DNA of 64,000 bases from Isoetes taiwanensis (GCA_021234155.1 JAJEKV010000004.1:17380966-17444965); one strand, 5' to 3'; positions 25,433 through 37,959 are shown, counted from the stretch's first letter. Translations and numbers: made by a program. The notes: generated from the sequence alone by a model not told the origin.

Positions 25433-25960
25433 GAATAGAATAGAATAGAATATGATTTTATCGTCCACGGAGACCAACTGGCCTATGGGACCCAAGTACA
25501 AAGAGAGAGCAAACAGCGATATTACACGGATTAAAACCCCTTGCCCCGGTGGTTTCTTTGGGAAAACCTTAGTAGCAATAAGGATGTCGACATATCGCGG
25601 TTATATACATAATCACAAGTGCACCGAGGTTAATGTCGGATTGTGGGGCATAATCGAGTCCACAGATCCATTACCTCCGAGGTAACGATCCCAACAAGCC
25701 TACTGAGGCCGCTCATTAGCTTCGTGCAAGGCCCTCGATGGTCACAACCAACCGAGCATACCGAGCCCAGGATATGCCGGGTACGTACGGACAAAGCCGA
25801 GGGCGGACTTTCATCCTCAATGGCTCGCTGACAAAGATCGATGACTCGGCCCTCACGTCCCTCAATCCATCTCCCCGTCTCAACGCGGAGGTGGTGTGCA
25901 CCGTCAGGCGAATGGAAGCAATCAGCTCGCTTTTTCATGGGTAGATGGGGTGCGCAGTAG
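25402..25960 (-). pseudogene. LINE 3' end with simple-repeat tail
   Basis: Minus strand. The conserved C-terminal LINE segment LRVETGRW, then IEDES (about 25960-25800), is followed by a 3' untranslated part with GGTTTTCCC, GAAACC and GGGGTTTTAATCC (25530-25577), TGGTCTCCGTGGAC (about 25468-25481), an ATTCT repeat (25432-25450) and a (GATA)n tract (25402-25430). The order matches the LINE at 6845-7803. Severely 5' truncated. It lies about 70 bases right of the Helitron end. Confidence 0.8.
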
Positions 25961-28578
25961 TGGTGTGAATGATAAGACATCATCATAATATTCATATCTT
26001 TTTAACAGTTTTAAATCCAAAGAAGTATTTTAGACAAGTAAAGTTGGAACAATAAAAACTGAGTCCTCCAAAATGCTTTAAATTCGACTTTCTTTAACAA
26101 TTGATGTAGCTCGAAAGAATAAAGACATGCCGTAAAAAAATGTTTTAAAGGAGACAACTTTTAAAAACGAGGTAGAGTTAAATTGTGCCCGCTATGATTG
26201 TCCAAACGAATAAAGGTATGTCCCCCAAAATGTTTGAAAGACACAAGACATCTTCTTGTAGCTATGGCATAGACTTCATATATTAGTTGTGAGTTTCCAA
26301 TATTTGCAGGACCACATCTGCCATGGATAAGGCATTTGTAAAGCAGTGGAAAAACAGATTGAACTTGCACTATAATCTGAGCAACATATGAAAGAGTATT
26401 GATGTAGCTTAAATTCTGATTGCAATGATATTGATAAGACATCACATTACTTAAATATTGTTGAATATCCTCCACTTGAGGACTTTTTTTTGGAGCTTTT
26501 GCAAAGGTTGGATGGCTAAGGAAAATACAATACTGTGCATGTGTCACGCTTGCTTATTTTCATCAAGTCTCCTGAACTGCTCCCTGACCTTGTGGCATAT
26601 CAAAGACCAGTGGAATCCTTCTTCTGCTCTATCTAAATAACTAGAAACTCCAGAACCACCAGAAACAGCAAACAAAATACGGAATAGAAAGAAGAATGCT
26701 CTCCTTTGGTACATCTGCATTTGCCATTAGAAACATTTTGCCAAAAGAAATCTCGTATAGTGCTATAGCCCTCTTTATCTGTTGCCTCGAGAAGATAAGA
26801 AAGACAAAAAAGAATGAAAGAGATAAAGCTTAAAGAAGGGATAAACAAGGGAAAGGGGGAAAAGTCTGGCGAAAGGGAAAAGGGAAGGAAAGGCGGGACA
26901 TTTTAAAATGTGATCGTGGAAGTGAGAGAAGAAAAACTGAGACGATAAGTAACGGAAAAAACTGTTGCGCAAGAAAGTTCCCAAATTTATGATATATCTT
27001 AGCATAAGTGAATAGTGGTCGTTACCTTCAGAGAAAGCCAATATATGCCCTAGCTTACAAGTTAGCTACTAACTATATAAGGAGTTTAGATATTGAGTCT
27101 CATGACCTTTCGTAAGACAAGAGTGCTTACTGACTGGTTGACAAGTTATATGCGACAAGGCTGTGATTCCACTTCCGTATACCCCTTCTCCTAAGCCCTA
27201 TGAGGATAGGATCAACCACGAACGTTGAAGGTGAGACCTACTTTGGGGGCCACAACGCCCATAGCGAAGCCCATACCAATAATCCGAGGGGGTTCGCCAA
27301 GGCGTACTCGATGATCTATCTAAGTAGTGATCCAAGTGCCCATGTACAACCATAAATTGATTCTAGCTGAACTAAAGCCTGGACACAATTTCGAAGGGAA
27401 GGAGAGTGAGACCCTCAAACTCTTCTCATCATGGGAGACCCTCAACCCTGCCCTTCATGGCATCCCCAACAAGCATGTCGGTCACATCGATGCTCCGTTG
27501 AACTAGACCATGTCATATGCATTCCACCCAGCCTCCGACGGTCCCTCAGTTGGTCCATGAAGATTATAGGTGGGCTTGACTTGGGAGCTAAAGAAGGTTC
27601 AAGGCCTCTCATACTTGATAAAATACGCGTCTTCTACCTATTAAATATTTTAGAATATTCCTACGTATTCAACAAGTATTTTATGTTTTTGAACTGACTT
27701 TTTTTTAACTCCCAATTTTGTTTTTAGCACACCAACCCTATTTGGTCTGCAACCTTTTTTGCAATTCTAGCCTATCCACGTATTGCCGTCACCTGGCATA
27801 GAGTTTTGTCCTAATTATAATGGATAGAGAATAGAACTAAGAGCCGGTTCACATGAGACAGTCGCCGGAGATGGACTCTGTTAAAGCTTGTGCAAATTGA
27901 CGATAGCCTGTGATGTGGGCGTAAAATAGTGAGACATTTTACATGAGGGTGAGGGCTGCGATGGTGCATCCCAATCCAGCCTAAGGGTATGTATAGCTTA
28001 TACTCCTACAAAAAATACATCTCTCTCTCTCTCTCTCCTACAATCATATATGTAAGTGTATAAGCCTAATTGTATACCCTATTGGCCCCATAGTCTAAGT
28101 GTATTGGCAATACTCATAAGATACATTTTATTACAAAATATGTATTCTAAGCACTTATTAAAAGAAAAAAAACTTAAATAATACTTAGCATATGTATTCT
28201 ATGCATATTGTATTCTATATATTTTACATTAACCTTTTGACCTTCTCAATTGCCTAATTTAAAACGCAAAAGAATAAGATTTTTATCAAACTTCTAGTAT
28301 TCACCAAATATTTAAATATTTAAACTTCTAGTATATTCACATATAACTGGAGGCTTATGCAAGTATATTTTATCTCTAGTGTCAGTATGACCAACTAAAG
28401 AGAATTCTGCAAGAAGATAGGAAATCTTGGTTACTATAGTATTACATGATATCAAGGAAAATCTAGTTCGTGTATTAATAGTAGTTGGACATACAATCAT
28501 TGGTGATGTCATATGTATGAAGCCTTACCATTTGTCAATGATGCAAGACAGCCTTGTTTCATGGTCTACATTATTCAT
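25961..28578. other. Unassigned region
   Basis: No gene recognised. A GC-richer patch at about 27170-27560 differs from its surroundings and may be an unknown element fragment. 27718-27786 is the inverted partner of the dispersed repeat at 18150-18220. A short (CT)n tract lies near 28020-28037. Confidence 0.4.
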
Positions 28579-28880
28579 GTGTCTCCAAGAAAATTAAAAT
28601 GATGAACCCTTTTGTAGTTTCAAAAACTGTTGGGCAGTAAAGACACAGTAGAGAAGATGGGACAATAAGAACACATTTAAGATACTAGATCCATAGAAAA
28701 ACCTTGTTAAATCTTAAAAAAAAAAAGAATTGAATAGAAATTTGTGTCTCCAGAAATTCGAATGATGAGTGTCTTGTAGTTTTAAAAACAGTTGGGCCGT
28801 AAGGACTCATTAGAGAAGATGGGGCAATAAGAGCACATTTAAGATACTAGATCCATAGAAAAAACCTTGTTAAATCGTAA
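28579..28880 (+). repeat. Tandem duplication with a unit of about 165 bp
   Basis: 28579-28712 and 28744-28880 are clearly homologous (GTGTCTCCA..., GTTGGGC.GTAA, AGATACTAGATCCATAG, AACCTTGTTAAATC) with scattered changes. Neither copy has coding potential. Confidence 0.75.
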
Positions 28881-28899
28881 CATAGCATTTTCAAATGGT

Positions 28900-29064
28900 C
28901 TTGTAGCTGCAACGATGGATATGGCAAGACACTTTTATCTAGGTTAGACAAATACAATTAAGTAAAGCATTGTAGGTACATCAGGCTATGGGATGGATCC
29001 CTATATATAGTGCGACTCTGGGCGGTCTCGAACTAAGACATAAGATTAGTGTGTTTCCATTAGA
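28900..29064 (-). mobile_element. tRNA-derived SINE head with A and B boxes
   Basis: On the minus strand, TAGTCTAATGG (box A, about 29044-29054) and AGTTCGAGACC (box B, about 29018-29028) lie at a tRNA-like spacing. Sequence continues for at least 100 bases toward lower coordinates. There is no complete cloverleaf and no matching acceptor stem, so it is not a working tRNA gene. The 3' end is not defined. Confidence 0.5.
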
Positions 29065-31499
29065 CTAAAGGCAAAAAATTTACATCTTTCTTCCGTTGTC
29101 CTTTCATCTTTGATGCTTACATCCCATCGCCTGGCCCAATTTCTTGGATTCCTTCAGTCTTTACAGTTTTTTTTTTCCTTTTTTTTTTTTGGGTTCTCTT
29201 GTTTCTACACTAACATTCTTGTGCTCTCATTTGATTCAACTGATTGAATGGGATGCCCTTATTTTTCTTACATCCTTGGCATGTATGAAAATGCTACTCT
29301 GGGAATCAGTTGCTGCTTCTTTGACCTCTCACTCCACTGCTCAAAAGCACGGCTATGTCGCCCTTATCAGCTTTGATGCGAGTGGTTTTTGTTGAGGAGA
29401 ATGGTTGCAAATCCTGGATTGTCTGGCCTTTTTTTCCCGACGGGAGCTCTTTGCCTTCTATCAGATCCTTTGCTTAACTGCTCTTTCTCTAGACATTCGT
29501 CGTCTCAACACACAACCTTCTTTTTTCCTTGTTGCTTCACAAAGGCAGTTCTTCTTCCCCAGATTTGCAATATCTACTCCGTAAGATTTTTTGTTTGTTT
29601 TACTTTCTTTGATCTATCTCCCTTGATCCAGTTTGGATTCCACACTCAGGAAACGAGTGGATTGACTGCCTTTCCAAGTTGCCTCAAATGGATGAGTTTG
29701 CTTTAGCCCCTTGGTGTTTTTGGCATATCGACCCCGTTTGGGAGAGTGCACCATATTGACCATTTTGCACCCCGTCTCAACACCAGACTCCCAGTATTTA
29801 ACTTAATTTTGCGCATTCCTCTGGATGTGCTCAGTTATGATTAGCGCATATTCAATAATTATTGTTTCCCTCCTATACCTTTAATTCCTCGAGTTTTCTG
29901 CAATATGCCATGCTCACATCACCCGTATTTTTATTTTGGTCTTTCTCTCCTTGGTGGCCTCTTCTGTGGCTTGGGATGTCTTGTGTTCCCTTTGTACATG
30001 ATTCAATGTTCTTTGATGAGTTTTCTCATGACATTCTTTCCCATCTTATTGCTTCTTTTACTTCTTGTTGTCGACATGTTGCAGTTCTTGCTCTTCATTA
30101 TCTCTTTAGCAAAGTTCTTTTGGGTCTTTTGTTTTTGTCTATTTTAGCCAATTTTATGTTCCTTCCGTTGATCACCGACCATATTTTTACCTTGCCATTC
30201 TTGTTGTCTTCTCGTGCGCCTACTACATTTCAAGCTTATTCTACCATCTTTCCTCGTTTTGCCACCTGTGCTCTTGCACATCTGTTCCTTATCTCCCTCA
30301 TCTTCTATTAATGTTACTGCTTTTTTTCATCCCTTCAAGACAACTAGTCCTCTTCATCCTCTCTCCTTTCTGCATCCACAACCATTGCTTTTTTCACCAG
30401 CTCTTCAACTTATCTTCTCTTCTTTCCTCGCCTCTATCCCATTTTGTTCACCAAATTGGCATTCGCCATGACTTGCTTCTCACCCTCATCTACCTTTGCT
30501 CCTATCCATGTGCAGTCCATTGTAATACATTTTGCCTCCCAAACTGCATCTTTTGTGGACCTGTCAAACGCCACATTGATTCCTTCATCTTTCGCTGCAT
30601 TTTTTCGTAATCTCTGGGGCATTAACACTAAACTAGCAAGATATTACTTTCGAACCTTCACAGACATCTAACATCATCCGTCACTCCAAATCGACTAGTC
30701 TACTAGAGGCTATTTAACCATTCGCTCCCATTGCCCATTTTGCAATGTTTGCTCATCTCGTGGCATTTCATTTATCTAATCCCTCGCTTGTAATGGCCCT
30801 CTCTTCATTTCCCCCCAATTCCATCTCATATTATGCCGCAGGCAATGATTGCAGCAATGCTTTTCGACAATTGGCTTGGGTCCATGGCACTCATGCAAGC
30901 CGTGGAGGGGGTGCTTCTACAGTGGTGGCTCATGGCATCTATAACGAGATTGCTCGTGCTCGCAAATGTTGGCATCCTTGTTCGACTCATTCTCATTATG
31001 TCACTTTGGACTTATACCAACAGTTATCCCTCTCCCACCATCTTGGTCTCTCTCTCTTTGGATCGTCGTGTTTTGCCATCTAGACGAGTCTCTCACTAGA
31101 ATGTCAATGACCCGGCACCGTTAGATCACCATTTTGTTTGAGAGAAGAGACTAATTATAAACATCTTGGTCCTTTCATCCTTTAAAAGCAACATATGTGC
31201 GCCCACTTTTCACTTTATTTTTCAAATGCTGCTTATAATTTGCAATGCCAAGGGAATATTCAATGCTCGAAATATTGGGAATTAAACAATGTTGACATAT
31301 GTTAGGCAATTTAGACATGATATGAGGTCTTTCATCAAATTCTTAACTTCAAATTTAATTTTGCTTGATTGAAAACAAGTTTATTCAGCTTGAAATATTT
31401 GCAAGAATTCCCATTCAAGATGCCATATATGGCATCTAGAACGGGTCTAGGCATACTTTTATCTCTACCTCTCCAACTGCTCCTATCCCATGGGGCAAC
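29065..31499. other. Pyrimidine-rich region, no identified gene
   Basis: From about 29140 to 30700 the plus strand is strongly T- and C-rich, which produces several overlapping open frames of up to 149 codons made of Phe, Leu, Ser and Pro. None shows a recognisable domain and no frame is favoured over the others. It could be an old transposon leader or untranslated region. Confidence 0.4.
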
Positions 31500-31873
31500 C
31501 AAAAAGAATAATGTAAGTAAACTAATGCAAGTGGCAAATGCTTTCGAAACCTTAAGGGAATCCTAACTTAATCGCGGGTGCGAAGGTAACCCTAATATAC
31601 TTTGAAGATGGTACTGGGGCGTCGTATATATCGTGCGCCGTCATGTTATAGCCATGGGCATATTCATGGTATGTCCGTGTCTTTGACATGTTATAGCCAC
31701 GCCCAAAAAAATTACACGGCATTTTTGTGGACAGCAGATTTTTTGCTATTTAAGGGTGGCTATAACATGCCCACGTCCAAAAAGAGTAAACTAACCTACC
31801 TAGGAATGCTTTTGAAACCTCAAGGAGTCCTAACTTAACTGCTAATGCGAAGGCACCCTAGTATAGTTTGAAG
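31500..31873 (+). promoter_or_regulatory. GDSL promoter region with direct and inverted repeats
   Basis: An imperfect direct repeat (31500-31610 and 31777-31873, ending in CCTAACTTAA and TTTGAAG) flanks a 165-bp core. The core carries CATGTTATAGCC twice (31642-31653, 31687-31698) and its reverse complement GGCTATAACATG once (31758-31769). A TATA-like TATTTAA is at 31747-31753, about 150 bases before the GDSL start codon. The duplication looks like part of the gene's own promoter or a small insertion; the function is inferred. Confidence 0.4.
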
Positions 31874-31900
31874 GGCAAAGGCCGGAAGAGAGGTCTGGCT

Positions 31901-33640
31901 ATGGCAGGGATTATGGGGAGGTTTTTGCAGATCTTTGCCCAGTCAGTTATGGCGGCATCCGTTTTGCAGGACGAGTCTTTCTGCCCTTCCGCATTTTTTG
32001 TATTCGGAGATTCCCTTTCTGATACAGGCAATGACGCCGTCGCCTTTCCACGACCTCCTTCTTTCGAGATTTTCCACTACGGCCAGACTTATTTTGGCCA
32101 TTTTACAGGCCTCGCTTCTGATGGCCGTCTTCTTGTCGATTTTGCAGGTTCTTGCTCAAATTTACTCTGATATAAGTCGATCCATCTTTTAGCCTTTAAT
32201 TCTCTGTTTTTTGTTTGCCGGGCTTTTGAAAGATTAATGCTGATTTGCTTGAGTTTCAACGGCTGAATGATCTGTAACAGTAGCTCAAATTATAGATTCG
32301 TGCTTTGATGTGTTGTATTTTCTAGCTTTCAATTCTCATCTTTTTGTTGCCGCATTTGCAAGATTGTAGTATTTATATGCCAATTTGCTTTACACTGAAT
32401 GCTCTTAAGGTTTGTCATGGCAGCTGAAGCTTTCCGGTTACCTCTTCTTACTCCTTATGTTCAAGCTACTGGGGCAAATTACCAACGTGCTGTTAATTTT
32501 GCTTGGAGGGGTGCCACGGCCAGAGCAACATCTTTAAGGACCCCTTTTCACCTTTCAATTCAAGTAGACCAGTTTCTTTCATTTCAAAAATCGGTGGTTA
32601 TTACCGCTGCAACATCCAATTCCTTGCAAGGTTTTAATGCTGATGCCGATATTTTAGATCTGATTTGCAATATTCCAGTTCTGATTTTCTATTAACTGTC
32701 GGATTGTAGCTCTGTCTGACACAATGCATGGCAGCAATGCAGATACTTCCGGCAGTAAATGACATTTCAAATGCTCTCTTTTTAATTTACATTGGCATCA
32801 ACGATTTCATGCAAAATCTTGATAATATGAGCCTACAGCAAATAAAGGCCACTATTGTGCCTGATGCGGTTCAGAACATAATTAATGCCATTCAGGTGAG
32901 CATTTGTTCTCATATGTCAAGAAAAGAACTTTGCAAGTGCTCTGCTATGCCTAACCCAATATTATGGGCTTTTTCTTGTCAGAATCTACACTCGTATGGA
33001 GGAGCAAAAAAGTTTATGGTCGTAAATGTTCCTGCAATTGGTTGCTTTCCTGTGTTTTTAAGTAATTTTGGAACCGGAAAATATGAAGATTATGATACCC
33101 AGGGCTGCTTAAGTCAGTACAATAATGCAGTTCGCTTTTACAATCAGGAGCTCAAAGAGGCCACGAAAAGGATGAGCGAAGAAAACCCTGATATCAGCAT
33201 CATATATGCAGATTTCTTCCAGATCCACGAGGATGTGATCGCAAATGCAACGGCATATGGTAGGGTGTTTTTTCATGTTCATGCAGCAAGGCAACCATGG
33301 ATGGATTTTAGAAGCTATATATTTTGTTCTATATATTTTTTTGTTCTATATTTAAGAAAATTGGATAATTTTGGAAGCACAACTTACTGCAGGATTTAGG
33401 GCGGATAAGAAATTGACGGCATGTTGTGGAGGAGGAGGAAGCTATGGAGTTCCGGTGGCGCCATGCAGATACAAGAATACAAGTGTTTGCCAAGACCCAT
33501 CTAGGTACATAAGCTGGGACGGAATTCATTTCACAGAGGGCTTTAGCCAATTTGTGGTCGCTTCTTTTCTGAAGGGCAATTATTTGGATCCTTTCTACAA
33601 TATGGCAGCATCGCGCCTTCCTTTATGCTGCATGTATTAA
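31901..33640 (+). CDS. GDSL esterase/lipase, five exons, apparently intact
   Basis: Exons 31901-32147, 32424-32630, 32735-32895, 32983-33259 and 33393-33640 join to 379 codons and a stop (TAA 33638-33640), with GT-AG introns of 276, 104, 87 and 133 bases. All SGNH blocks are present: FVFGDSLSDTGND with catalytic Ser38, NFAWRGA with Gly112, YIGINDF with Asn174, and WDGIHFTE with Asp340 and His343. The length, exon count and order match plant GDSL hydrolases, which are usually secreted and cleave ester bonds in lipids, cutin or cell-wall polysaccharides; the substrate cannot be told. The N-terminus is only weakly signal-like. The start at 31901 is chosen as the first in-frame ATG; Met5 at 31913 is an alternative. 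The exon 3 acceptor (32734) is chosen because it alone keeps the frame. Confidence 0.92.
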
Positions 33641-35951
33641 AAATTGCTTTTCTTCTGTTAAATCCACTATAGGTTCAGACCAGGTTCCATTCAAGCCTTG
33701 GGATAAATAGGAATCCCATTATAGGTTGCCTTGTTTAATTGCTTAATTGCAGGTTTATGGGATGTTTTCATCTTCGTTTGCAAACCGTTGATCTGTGGAA
33801 TATTCTCAGATCGACGGGCTCTAATTTTTTCCACGTGAACCCCTTGAAACTTTCAATGGTGCACCTGAATTCAACAAAAAATATTGGTCACGAAATATCC
33901 ACAGCCCAAAAAGCTAGCTATGGCTACGCCGTGGGAGGCTGCTTGGAATGGCAAGGTTTCCTACATACCAAGTCCGGCTGTCATCATCGCCAAGGAATGC
34001 GGCATGAAGCCTGCCTGAACCCTGCATGAAAGCCCTTCCTGCTTGAACCGTTGCCCTAACCCTGCTGAATCGTTGTCATGGAAGAGGCAGAAATTCGACG
34101 TTCAATTGAAGAACCCTGAACCCTGCTCCAAAATTGGAAGTGCTCCAAAATTGGAAGCACACTTCACAGCTGGAACCCAAGGCAGCGCATGGTCATCCGG
34201 CATGGAAGGAGTTTATGATTCCCACGAAGCTAGATAAGGCCATAGCCAATAGCTTGCACATCGGCCCTTTGCGAAGCCGCAACAGAAAAGAGAGACCTTC
34301 CCAAAACAGCCTGATAACCTTCCTTTTCACACCCCAAAAAAAAAATTAACCAAAATAAGGAATTCCACATCTAAATGCAATTAAGCTCCTCAAACGATCC
34401 AAAATATCACGGTTCCCATAACAACGCTCGAATCTTAGTTTCAACCATTGCCTGAAGCACCTCACGCAAATACCAGATGAAAAACGGGGAAGTTTATGGG
34501 ATAAATATTTGTGTCATTTGTTGCAAAGTTTCACCAGTGTTGGGCAAACATTTTGCACCCTATACGAGAATTTCTTGCTCCGTCTCAAGTTAATCGGATT
34601 TTAAAAACTTTAATTGGCTACTTCTTGTTGCTAAATGAGTCAATCGGAATATCTTTAAATATTATCACAGGCAAATGCTCTGTTTTTCTGTTTTTGTGCC
34701 ACGGACCTTTGGATAGGGTCTACAATAGGGTCTTCACATGTATTCTAGAATAGGGTTGCTTTGATTTTTACCTTATTCCGAGGCTATCTATTGTACCAGA
34801 GTATCGTTTGGCTATTGTATTTACTCTTGCAAGCTTGTGGATCAAAGGGCATAGAGGAAGTTTGTTGAAGGAGGCTGTGTGAAGATCAAAGGGCACAAAG
34901 GAAGCTTGTGTGAATCACTTGTTGCAGATCCAGGATGCAGCCCACCAAAAACTCATCACCCAACTATCAAACCGTCCTAGATAAAACAAAGAATGGGCCA
35001 TAATAGAAACCTCTAAAGGAAAAATCAGAGAATGAAGCACCAATACCCAGAAGCAAATAGGCCAACGCAAATGCCATGGATAGGTAATCTTTCACCCAAA
35101 TCAGAGAAATCTAAGAACAAAAAGATATAGAGATGAATGCCCTTTCTTCAATTTTAGTAGTTCAAAGTGGAAACAGAATACTCTGGAACTTATCGTGCAT
35201 AGCTACGGTGGTAATAGACAGTCGAAATCTTCAGCAGACTCTAGTTTTCTTCGCATAAAAAACCCTATAAATTCCGGTTGGAGAAAATTGTATCGGCCAA
35301 AGTCCGAACTATGATTTTCGTGGACGGAAGCAGAACCGACATAATGGGATGTTGAACAGTCAAATTGCAAACCCGGACGGAGGATTTGTATAGTGGCACG
35401 GACTTTGCCTAACACTGTTCCAGTCCCTTTAGGAAGTTCGCAATCAAATAAGTAAGTCGATAAGGATTGTATTCTTCATTCCTGACGTATTAAAATATTC
35501 GATGTCTTTGTTGTGGTTTGGTGGCTAGTCCTTTGGATTAGAGGCCTTATGTTCAAGTCTCTTTTAGGACATTCAGGTTCATCCTAAACTATAGTTACGG
35601 GGAACGACATTCCAAACACGTTCGCGTTCTGGAACGCATTCCCCAGGGTTTTATGTTCCCGCCGAGTTCCCATTCTGGATCCTTCGTTACCGGGAATGGC
35701 GTGCCCGATAAGTTCCCTAAAAATCACAAAAAATCAACAAAACCTTAATGATTTTTTTTAACAAAAAACCTTCGTTTATGTTTTTTATGCCTTTCTATCG
35801 GGTGGGAGAAAAGAACGATGCGGCTGCTGGCAGCACAACACCAAAAAAGGTCGTCCTTGTCTCTGTGCCTGTGGTCGATTACATCTCCACTGCTAATCCA
35901 ACCTTTCTGGTCTATCTCTAGCTCCCTGACCTGTGCTTGCCTCTAAATAAT
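33641..35951. other. Region downstream of GDSL gene; possible SINE boxes
   Basis: 3' untranslated and intergenic sequence with only shadow-like open frames. Near 35517-35562, GGCTAGTCCTTTGG and TGTTCAAGTCTC resemble tRNA A and B boxes and may mark a SINE (weak). 35590-35730 is rich in GGAAC and GTTCC motifs. No gene is recognised. Confidence 0.35.
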
Positions 35952-37322
35952 TGTGACGTCCCCTGCTCGTAAGTGCCTCGCACGTATAGAACCAAAGTTC
36001 ATCCCTCTTGTCGGCTAGCATGAGGCCGTCTACCTATCATCAGGCTCTTTATGGTGATCGAGAACCTGATGGGAAAGAACAGACGTATCATTCGTCTTGT
36101 CTCCCTCGAGACCTACCTAGCTGTGGAAGCGCATAAAACATAACCACATAGAATCACATAATATACATATCAACCTCGAAGGGTGGCTCACCATAACACA
36201 GCATCTGATCATCAAATAACAATAACATCAACAGAGAAGGGAAATCCTCCCTAAAGCTCAGATTCATGGGGGTTTGACTGACAACTTGGATCTCCAGAAG
36301 ACAATGCAGATGGAATTCATGGCAAATGGATTGGGCTAGTATAAGAACATGGTTGTTGGGTAGTCCAGTCCATCCGCCTCTCCTGTGCATACTTTGCAGA
36401 TAGGCTGAAAAGTATTGGGGTTGTGACTGTAGCCTGCAGGGTGCATAGTCAGAGGGACTACTCTTGGGTTGCATCTCCCCAGTCCCGATGAGGCAGGAGG
36501 GGATCACTCCCCTCCAGGAGATCCATACCAATTGCAGGGGAACTACGGAGCCACTGCTCGTCTACGACTTGAACCCCACTGAGGCCACGCATCACCTAGC
36601 AGGTATCGAGCCCATACCTTGTCCACACGCAGTGGCAAACTTACAGGCCTAGCCCACAATGTTCCCCGGTCATCGCTACGCACCAGAGGGATCAACTGTT
36701 GTTGGAAAAGTCCCGTACAAAGGTTCTGGGTCTCTACCCCCTCCGAATACACAAGAGGCGTGCACAGTGATAAAACTTTATCATCCATATGAACTTGAAA
36801 CACAGAATAACTTCTAATCTATCTAGTTAGGCTCATTCGTTAGACGCTGAGGTCTGTGAATCTAGAGGTCTGCTAGGGATAAAAGAAGATGCGAACTCAG
36901 CTCAATGCTAGTTGGAAAGCCAGCATTGCACATCACATCGATCACATACCAGATCCTTGGCTTGATCCCAATCCTCGAACGACGTCCATACTTTTGAGTC
37001 GACTCGGGATGATCAAGGCTTCACGATCCGCTTGGTAAAGTGAGCTTTACTGGTGCTGGAAAGTCAGAATCAATCTGGCGCAGGTGCAATGTGCGCTTTG
37101 GAACTTTTAGGGTTCTAGACTCCTTTTATCATGATGCTTTTAGAGTTGGCATCTAAAAGGTCATTTAGATTTATTGCCACGTGGCAATGGTTGTAGGCAT
37201 ATGCTAATGGTTCCAATGGTCATATTTCAGGGTAGGGTTCTATACGGTTGCCATGTACATATACTAGTGGCGTGGCAGTATAATATATGTATTCACATCG
37301 TATATTATGCTGGAACGTCACA
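35952..37322 (-). repeat. 3' LTR of the chromodomain Gypsy element (1371 bp)
   Basis: On the minus strand it begins TGTGACGT (37322) and ends ACGTCACA (35952), a perfect 8-bp inverted terminus of the TG...CA type, directly after a purine tract. It follows the pol gene of the Gypsy element in the expected position. The other LTR is not in the window. Open frames inside it (36154-36531 and 36543-36803) are not recognised and are probably chance. Confidence 0.65.
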
Positions 37323-37335
37323 TTCTCCCTACCTT
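37323..37335 (-). other. Polypurine tract of the Gypsy element
   Basis: AAGGTAGGGAGAA on the minus strand, directly before the TG of the 3' LTR. It primes plus-strand DNA synthesis in LTR elements. About 620 bases of untranslated sequence separate it from the end of pol. Confidence 0.65.
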
Positions 37336-37959
37336 GAGTTGATGCTATCCGCAGCATCATGTGTCTTCCACTGTGGGAATCTGCATGATCCCTGTCGGAT
37401 TTATTTGATGCAATTTTCAAAAATTTCTTTAAGATAACTATTATATTTTGATCATTTTAATATCAAAGTTTTACAAAATTATAGCAAAGGGATTAACTAC
37501 ACCCTGCTTTATTATGTCCTTAAATGTAAACGATCTACAACATATGGACCCTTTTTGTTTGCTTATAGCATGCTATAGAGGTCCATGTGCTGCCAATCCT
37601 TCCGCAATGCGACCGCTCTTGCTATTGTTTTCTTTTTTCGTTCTATTGGTCCACACTACATTAGCATATTTCATTTTATATAAGGTTGGTTATTAGGGAA
37701 CCACCCATTTAATTACATTTAATTAACTAAATGAATGCAAGCATTGTGTCCGGGCGTAGGAAGAGGATCGTGGCAGTGGAGACAAGCGTCCTATCATGTC
37801 TAAATGATTTCTAATGCCTACACCTTTTGTCATCCTTGGTGTGGAGGATGGCTTCTTCCTCGTAATGGCCATAGATTGAAGGTGCTTTCCTATCATGCAT
37901 GGTTCTATATGATCTCTTATCTCTCAAGGTTGTCTATTCCCGTCTCATCGGAGAATAGA

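Noticed and set aside
28900-29064. Functional tRNA gene
   Set aside because: A and B boxes are present but no acceptor stem or anticodon arm can be formed.
29862-30311. 149-codon open frame rich in Phe, Leu and Ser, looking like a membrane protein
   Set aside because: It lies in a pyrimidine-rich stretch where all three plus frames stay open for similar lengths. There is no conserved motif or preferred frame.
36154-36803. Two minus-strand open frames of 125 and 86 codons
   Set aside because: Both lie inside the long terminal repeat of the Gypsy element and show no known domain.
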